From Manduca sexta (taxonomy: Eukaryota; Arthropoda; Insecta; Lepidoptera; Sphingidae), in the NCBI RefSeq assembly GCF_014839805.1, contig NC_051119.1, positions 2,907,245 through 2,971,244 of the forward strand: 64,000 nucleotides of DNA, written 5' to 3'. Below the pieces are notes generated by a model. The model did no database searches. It was given only the letters and a program-made list of their open reading frames with translations, and was not told the origin of the DNA. This document shows positions 58,279 through 64,000 of this stretch, one piece after another (the stretch's first letter is position 1; each line of letters begins with the position of its first letter). The position numbers were made by a program, and so were the translations under genes.

Positions 58279-58509
58279 AAGTGGCAATGGGCAGGGCACA
58301 TAGCTCGCAGAGCTCATGGCCGTTGGGACAAGAAGGTTCTGGAGTGGAGGCCACGAACTAGCAAGCGTAGCGTTGGACGTCCACTCACGAGGTGGACAGA
58401 TGACCTCATAAAAGTCGCAGGAGATCGCTGGATGCGGGCCGCTTCCAATAGGTCGATATGGAAATCTTTGGTGGAGGCTCATGTTAAGCAGTGGACATTC
58501 TGCAGCTGA
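58279..58509 (+). pseudogene. RTE-type reverse transcriptase, C-terminal 76 residues
   Basis: Unbroken frame KWQWAGHIARRAHGRWDKKV ... VGRPLTRWTDDLIKVAG ... WTFCS-stop, then a TGATGATGATGATGA tail. The best preserved of three RTE 3' ends in the window, 5'-truncated. The antisense frames at 58163 and 58276 are its shadows. Confidence 0.88.
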
Positions 58510-58545
58510 TGATGATGATGAATAAAAAAAGACTGCAGTCTACAG

Positions 58546-58881
58546 CAGTGTTCCGCAAAGTGTATACCACGGCACATTGATGTACCGTGGCCATTAGTTG
58601 ATGTGCCTCGGAAAAATAAGATTATCTTATAAACTTATTTCTAGTAATTAGGTAAGCGAAAAATAAATATTACACATATACAAAACTACATTAGTTACGG
58701 TTTTACGTATTGCGAAGACGAATCATGTCTTACCCCAAAATATATTGTTTGCGGAGAAACTTTGGGTAATAATTCGATGGTACCCAGTAAACTAATGCAA
58801 CGTTTAACCACTTTAATTGGTGGTGTATCTCCAAAATTTTTTGTCCTAGATGTACCTTGAGTGAAAGTTTGCGGAACACTG
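58546..58881. mobile_element. hAT-like non-autonomous element
   Basis: Ends CAGTGTTCCGCAAAG and TTTGCGGAACACTG are inverted repeats. The flanks GTCTACAG (58538-58545) and GTCAACAA (58882-58889) match at 6 of 8 positions, as expected for a decayed 8-bp hAT target duplication. No transposase. Confidence 0.75.
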
Positions 58882-59134
58882 GTCAACAACCCATATGCGC
58901 TATCAACAATTTGAATTCAATATTGATCACGGATCCCTAAATATTGTGCAAGTTACAAGTAATTTAACATCACGTGAATTTATAAAACATTGTTACGGAA
59001 TCGGAGAAATATGCTGCAACATTACATTTCATTGAATATCTAATAAGTTTTTGTAGATCAATTTCTGAGTATAGAAAAGAAAATGTCTGAGAAGGTGAAA
59101 AATCTAAGTCTCATAGCTTTGCCATAATTTTTAA

Positions 59135-59372
59135 ACGGTGATGGCAATGTGACCTTGCCCCTGATGATAAGTGGAGTGGGGTCCAATAGAATGTCGACTG
59201 ACGAGAGATGATTAACCATCGTCAGTCGACACAATTATGCCGGCCTGTCGGGATATACACAGGCTGATCCCGTAACGCGACACACTTACATGGGCCACTA
59301 TGAGTGGTTTTAATACCTTGTGTACGGTGGTCGCATTCCAGGCAGATATAAAATATAGTGTACCTGGCCTAA
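59135..59372 (-). repeat. Family C repeat, full length
   Basis: Reverse strand from GGCAATGTGACCTTGCCCC to ACCTTGTGTACGGTGGTCGC and the ATATAAAATATA end. Confidence 0.85.
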
Positions 59373-59376
59373 CGGC

Positions 59377-59568
59377 TGTCGCTTGCTTTAACGGTGAAGC
59401 AAAACATCGTGAAGAAACCTGCGTAGCTGAGAGGTGCTCCATAAGAATTGTGAGGTATGTGAAGCTGCTCGTACTAGGCCAGCATGGAAGGCTAAGGTAT
59501 AATTCCTCTCAGTAGTAGAGGAAGCCCGTGCAGCAGTGGATAGTATAATACATGGCTTATATTATTAA
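59377..59568 (+). repeat. Family A SINE, 5'-truncated
   Basis: TCGCTTGCTTTAACGGTGAA to GGCTTATATTATTA, starting at the end of the preceding family C copy. Confidence 0.8.
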
Positions 59569-60246
59569 ATCTCATAACCTAGTAAATACAGCTACAATAC
59601 CTTCCAAATTAGACCACAAAAGTATTTGCAGGTGTTTAGCAAAGAAAATCCAGTTCAAACATAGTAAACCATACAAATGATATACACCTCTCCGAATTTC
59701 AAAACACGTTTTCCAGCTCTAAAATAACTTGGACTCAAGAACTCTAGAAAACTAAATTTACCAGCTTTTAGCGCTACAGACGTCCTCACCTGAGCGTTAA
59801 TAGATTTATTTGCGAAGAATAATCCCACAAAGCAAGAGATAAAGTGTTTTACAGCCGGCCCCGGTACGGTTAGCAGACAAGTAAAAATGTTATGTGGGAA
59901 ACTTTTATTGCCAGGGCATGCTTGTTATGACCGTAGGTTTAGATGCTTTTGCTATAATTTGTAAGTTAAAATAAAGTACTTTATCATGTAAGCGAACAAA
60001 GTTGCACTTATACGACAAAACAATGTATAAGAATAATAATTATTAAAATCACTTATACAACAATATATATTTTAAATTAGGGATAAAATTTATAAGGAAT
60101 TCAAGGCAGTAGTCAACTAGGTCTGGCAGCTAGGGGGAAATAGAAAGATAACGTTTCGCGATCCTTACTGGCGAGGACATGAGCCCTATCCTAGTTAACC
60201 TATCATCCTTTAACTAGCTACCTAAGTGATGAGTTTGTGAAGATCA
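59569..60246. other. Non-coding, no gene seen
   Basis: AT-rich. Nothing recognised. Confidence 0.45.
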
Positions 60247-60490
60247 TGACGCGGTGGCGTAGTTTTACTGCGTGTGTGGTACGACTACGATATTGGGGTA
60301 TGTAGGTCGAATCTCAGGTCATGCATTGAGTTTTTCTGGTCAGTAAAGTTTGGAAATGCCCGATATGACGGTGGCTCGCTCCCCATCACATCATGGGACG
60401 GACCGCTCATCGCGAAACCTGAGTATCGTGGTTACACCTTTGCCTATCCCTTCGAAGATGATGGCGTGATGATTGTTTTTGCTATTACCT
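60247..60490 (+). repeat. Family D SINE, near full length
   Basis: Head GACGCGGTGGCGTAGTTTTA, diverged B box GGTCGAATCTC, body CACATCATGGGACGGACCGC, and an end GATGGCGTGATGATTG without the GTAT tail. Confidence 0.8.
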
Positions 60491-60744
60491 TCATTCGTAT
60501 CAAAGTTTAATTAGCAATGGTATTGTCCATATGAAAATGTAAATCAATTAATTATAATTACGATGTTTAAATTTAATTATTTATATCGAATTTTCAAGCA
60601 ATTACTACGAAGTTAAACTTCATTAACTCCTAATTTAACTGTTAAATTAAAGAGACGGTTTAAATAGGGGTTGGCGTGACGCTCCGTAATAGAAGGCTTA
60701 TAAGTTAAGTATAAAGTTTCATAGCGGGATTTTTTTAAAATTTG

Positions 60745-61120
60745 ATTCCTTTCTAACTGAATTTCGACTACGGCGGCCAATCTCAACGGAAGTCAGCCAA
60801 GTACTCAGGAAATATTATAGTGCACCATTGGGTGTGCAATACACAGGTGCACTCTCTGTTCCTTGACTCTCATAGACCAGTGAGACGGCAATCCGACATG
60901 AGCGGGGAGAGATCAGGTGCAGGAGCAACTACTTTATATGCTTTCCCAGGCACGGCCCACGGGGGTATCACACCACCAATATCCTGACTCCAAGCCGCGG
61001 CTGACTCATTTTTATAATGGAAAAACCTAGTCACAATTAAGGCCCGACCTTGGATTCGAACCCAGGACTTCATCGCGGTAGTCGTACTCTTGTAAATAGC
61101 ACTACATAGTCATATGACGA
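60745..61120 (-). repeat. Family E SINE, near full length
   Basis: Reverse strand: ACTGAATTTCGACTACGGCG, CAGTGAGACGGCAATCCGAC, and the head with GGATTCGAACCCAGG near 61055. It carries a short insertion in the CACGGCCCACGGGGG block. Confidence 0.8.
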
Positions 61121-61634
61121 AGTAATAAAAATTAGATGCTTTTGTAATCTTACTTCTTACTAATAAAAATGAGACTGTGAAAAGGTTTGGGTCTTTGTAT
61201 GTTTGTTGCCAGTAAACGCAAAAAAAACTGAACGGATTTGATGAAATTTGGCGCACGAGTAGACCATGTCCTGGATTAACACTTACCCCCTTAGTAATAG
61301 ACGTTATTTATCTAAGGACGGAGCATTGCTGTGATAACAAGTTTGTTTAAATGATTGGCGTTTAGATAAAAAATCAAATGTCCAATACGTGAACAATATT
61401 ACGAATATAAAAATATATGAATACACAACTTCTTTGAAGTTTATGTTGCGTGTAGATATTGAATATCTGATGGTTTAGATTTATATCGCTTGAATGCAGT
61501 TTTGTTGCTACTCTGTAAGGGTTTATGGCTTTAGTAATGTAAATATTGATAGTCTTATCTTTGTATGGAGGCACATTGTCTGTGGTTTTATGTTGACTGC
61601 TATGCAAGCACTGATGATTCTTATGCGAGCATGG
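61121..61634. other. Non-coding; Helitron-like trace
   Basis: Bases 61160-61270 carry GAACGGATTTGATGAAATTTG, as in Helitron-like copies. The rest is unrecognised. Confidence 0.4.
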
Positions 61635-61812
61635 CAATGTGATCTTACTGCACCTGATGGTAAGTGACGATCCAATAGAATGTCGACTGACGGGAGATGA
61701 TTACCCCTCAGTCGAAAACATGCTGGCCTGTTAGAACTGGATATATACATAGGCCACTAGGTTTTAATATCTTGTGTACGGTGGTCGACATCTCGGCGGA
61801 TATAAAATATGG
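61635..61812 (-). repeat. Family C repeat
   Basis: Reverse strand from GCAATGTGATCTTACTGCAC to CTTGTGTACGGTGGTCGAC and GCGGATATAAAATATGG. Internal deletion around the GCGACACACTT block. Confidence 0.8.
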
Positions 61813-61825
61813 ATACATTATTCTA

Positions 61826-62143
61826 AGCGGCGATAGCCTAGTTGGGTGTGGAACGGACTGCCGAGACGAATGTCCGCAGGTTCAAATCCCAAGGGCACAC
61901 ACCTCTGACTTTTCTAAAAATCATGTGTGTATTCTTTGTGAATTTATCGTTCGCTTTAACGGTGAAGGAAAACATCGTGAGAAAACCTGCACATCTGAGT
62001 TCTCTGTAGGAATTTCGAAGGTGTATGAAGTCTACCAATCCGCACTAGGCCAGCGTGGTGGAATAAAGCCTAATCCCTCTCAGTAGTAGAGGAGGCCCGT
62101 GCTCAGCAGTGGACAAGTATATAATACAGGGCTGATATTTATT
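61826..62143 (+). mobile_element. Family A SINE with perfect target duplication
   Basis: Full length, from AGCGGCGATAGCCTAGTTGG to GGCTGATATTTATT. The 13-bp sequence ATACATTATTCTA flanks it at 61813-61825 and 62144-62156. It lies just outside the 5' end of a family C copy. Confidence 0.92.
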
Positions 62144-62295
62144 ATACATTATTCTACCACTAGCATACCTGCATGGTCCTAGAGCTCGCTAACCATCTTT
62201 AAACATTAGATGTCAATAACTCCGAGCGTATATAAAATAGATTCTACCATTAACAGAAGCTTCTAGTATGGCTTGCTATATCTTCTATATAAAAA

Positions 62296-62549
62296 ACTAG
62301 CTGAGCCGACAGACGTCCCGTCTTAACTATGAATTTGCAGCGCGCATTCTGTCAATCGCTGACAGTTATTTCAAATAATAATATTTTCGTTAAATTTTCT
62401 AATTTTCCGAGCAATTTTTTGAATTTTTTCTTCATAAGAACCTTCTCCTGACAATAACAAACACAAAAAAAAAATAGTGAAATAGGTCTAGCCGTACACG
62501 CGCGATAGCGTGACCAAGGGAAATAGGGATCCATTTTTACATATATAGA
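62296..62549 (-). mobile_element. Helitron-like element, both ends visible
   Basis: Reverse strand: ACTAGCTGAGCCGACAGACG at the left (3' end) and TACATATATAGA at the right (5' TC end). Partner of 42078-42322. The 86-residue frame is internal to it. Confidence 0.8.
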
Positions 62550-62999
62550 TATAGCTTTTAAGTTAAAATTAATGTGTCTGGTACATAAATTGACATCTGA
62601 AAGACTCTTCAACTAACCAAAATATTTTTCATACCATTAAAGTACATGATGTTCTCTCTAACTTCGTGACGTCATAGAATTTTAAAAGTCCAGACTTTAT
62701 TTAATTTCTTTGAGGTCACGTCTACTCCAAAGACTGCAACAAGAGTCCAGCCCGTAATAGGGTTTCAAAGTATTTATATTCAACGAATTCTTTTCAGGTG
62801 AAGAGACGTTTTTTGAATTCTTAATACTTATGATATTTAGTGGCTTTGAAATTAGTCTTACGCGAAGTTATAATGTCTTTTTGCTAAAATATTGTGTAAT
62901 TTTTTTTTAATTGGTAGTGCTAAGTAACTCTACTATGTCTTTCTGCTAAAATACTGCCTATTTTCTTTTAATATTGTCATGGCAATGTGACCCTACAGC

Positions 63000-63095
63000 A
63001 CTTAAAGTTGTTGGAAGATGTTTTCAAACTGTTTATGGGCGGTCGTATCGCTGACCATAGGGCGAATGGTAATCTCGTCTCGTCATTCAAAGCAA
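63000..63095 (-). repeat. Family C tail fused to family B 5' part
   Basis: GGCAATGTGACCCTACAGCA (62981-63000, family C end) runs straight into AAGTTGTTGGAAGATG and GGGCGGTCGTATCGC (family B). Confidence 0.7.
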
Positions 63096-63627
63096 TAAAA
63101 AAAAACTTGGTGTTATGGAGTGCAGTCCAAAGTGTATTCTGAATAGTTTTGTTATGATTAAAGCGAATTGGATTATCTATAAAATGAATGGTTAATGTTT
63201 TTGCGTACCTTACCCTAAAAGTACCTCAAACCTCTCATGGTCTCATAGAGTCTTTTGATCTTTAAAGCAACAGGATTGATTGACATCAAAAAAGTTTTGT
63301 ATCCATTGTTTTTTTCTAACTGTACATATTTTTCGAAATCTTTGAATGCCGATCTTAATATCTTATAATACAGGACGGTCTCTGAAGAAAGTTTTCTTGT
63401 AGCTACAGCGATTATGGTAGCTACCCTGCTGCCTCATCTCTTAAACCCTGTAGATACGTTACTGCAAGTAAATTGTTTTATTTATTTGACTAACATACGA
63501 TTGTTAAAACCAATACAATTTAAAAACGGGAACAATCAATATAACTTATAAGTGCAACAATTTGTTACAGACTAGTTCTTCATGCTGGTTGTAGAATATA
63601 TTTTATTAGGTTAATAATACATTAAAA

Positions 63628-63816
63628 TCACTACATAGTATAAAGCAAAGTCGCTTTCTCTGGCCCTATGTGCTTAAATCTTTAAAACTACGCAACGGAT
63701 TTTGATGCGTTTTTTTAATAGATAGAGTGATTCAAGACGAAGGTTTATATGTATAATAATAACATCCATTAAATAGTCAGTATTGCACCCGTGCGAAGCC
63801 GGGGCGGGTCGCTAGT
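63628..63816 (+). mobile_element. Helitron-like element, both ends visible
   Basis: Starts TCACTACATAGTATAAAG and ends CCGGGGCGGGTCGCTAGT. Its reverse partner is at 31603-31799. Confidence 0.8.
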
Positions 63817-63867
63817 AAATTATATAATTAACAACAATAGAATAACTATCACATATTAACAATAAAA

Positions 63868-64000
63868 TATATCAGCCCTGTAATATATACTGTCCCACTG
63901 CTGGTCATGGTCCTCCTCTACTATTTAGAGGAATGAAGCTTTAGTCCAACCCCACGCTGGGGCCTAGTGCGGATTGGTAGACTTCACACGCTGTAAAATT
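63868..64000 (-). repeat. Family A SINE, cut by the window end
   Basis: Reverse strand, starting at ATATCAGCCCTGTAATATAT and continuing to the last base of the window. Confidence 0.85.

Noticed and set aside
1..64000. CRISPR arrays, rRNA genes, bacterial or viral genes
   Set aside because: No regularly spaced identical repeats, rRNA-like blocks or recognisable viral or bacterial coding sequences seen on either strand.

Overview
AT-rich eukaryotic DNA, almost certainly from a moth or butterfly. The evidence is an insect-type GMC oxidoreductase locus with long introns, tRNA-derived SINEs ending in ATT-type tails, Helitron-like elements ending in CTAGT, and RTE-type retrotransposon 3' ends with TGA-repeat tails. 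The species cannot be named from the sequence. There are no bacterial operons, CRISPR arrays or rRNA genes.

The only cellular protein-coding locus I can support lies on the minus strand between 25306 and 53268. It encodes FAD-dependent GMC oxidoreductases (glucose dehydrogenase-like). One 5' exon (52752-53268, FAD-binding motif) and one second exon (40556-40713) are followed by two complete 3' cassettes: proximal (30768-30882 plus 29179-30527) and distal (27080-27194 plus 25306-26635). Each cassette has a 115-base exon carrying GMC signature 1 and a long last exon carrying GMC signature 2, the catalytic His motif and its own stop. I see no second 5' exon set for the distal cassette. Splice phases fit both cassettes onto the shared exons, so the locus looks like one promoter feeding two alternative catalytic domains. 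Single-base frameshifts occur in exon 1 and in both last exons. They may be assembly errors or real decay.

The rest is repeats. Working names used below: family A, tRNA-derived SINE (GATAGCCTAGTTGG head, GGGCTGATATTATT tail, 17 copies or pieces); family B, about 300 bp, GACGAGCTTGCC to GAGAGACCTACC; family C, about 230 bp, CGACCACCGTACACAAGG to TGGGGTCACTTT; families D and E, SINEs sharing a tRNA-like head (GGCGTAGTTGT, GGTTCGAATCC), D with a GTAT tail; families F and G, unclassified dispersed repeats; M, about 400-bp MITE with CAGGGTC ends and TA target; plus Helitron-like, hAT-like and RTE pieces.

Layout: 1-25 kb, repeat-dense DNA downstream of the gene with a 500-base assembly gap (14949-15448); 25-31 kb, the two cassettes; 31-40.5 kb, intron 2; 40.7-52.7 kb, intron 1; 52.75-53.3 kb, exon 1; 53.3-64 kb, repeat-dense upstream DNA. 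The main interest is the shared-5'/alternative-3' gene architecture. Secondary points are several transposon insertions with readable target-site duplications and a 1.45-kb inverted-repeat structure.
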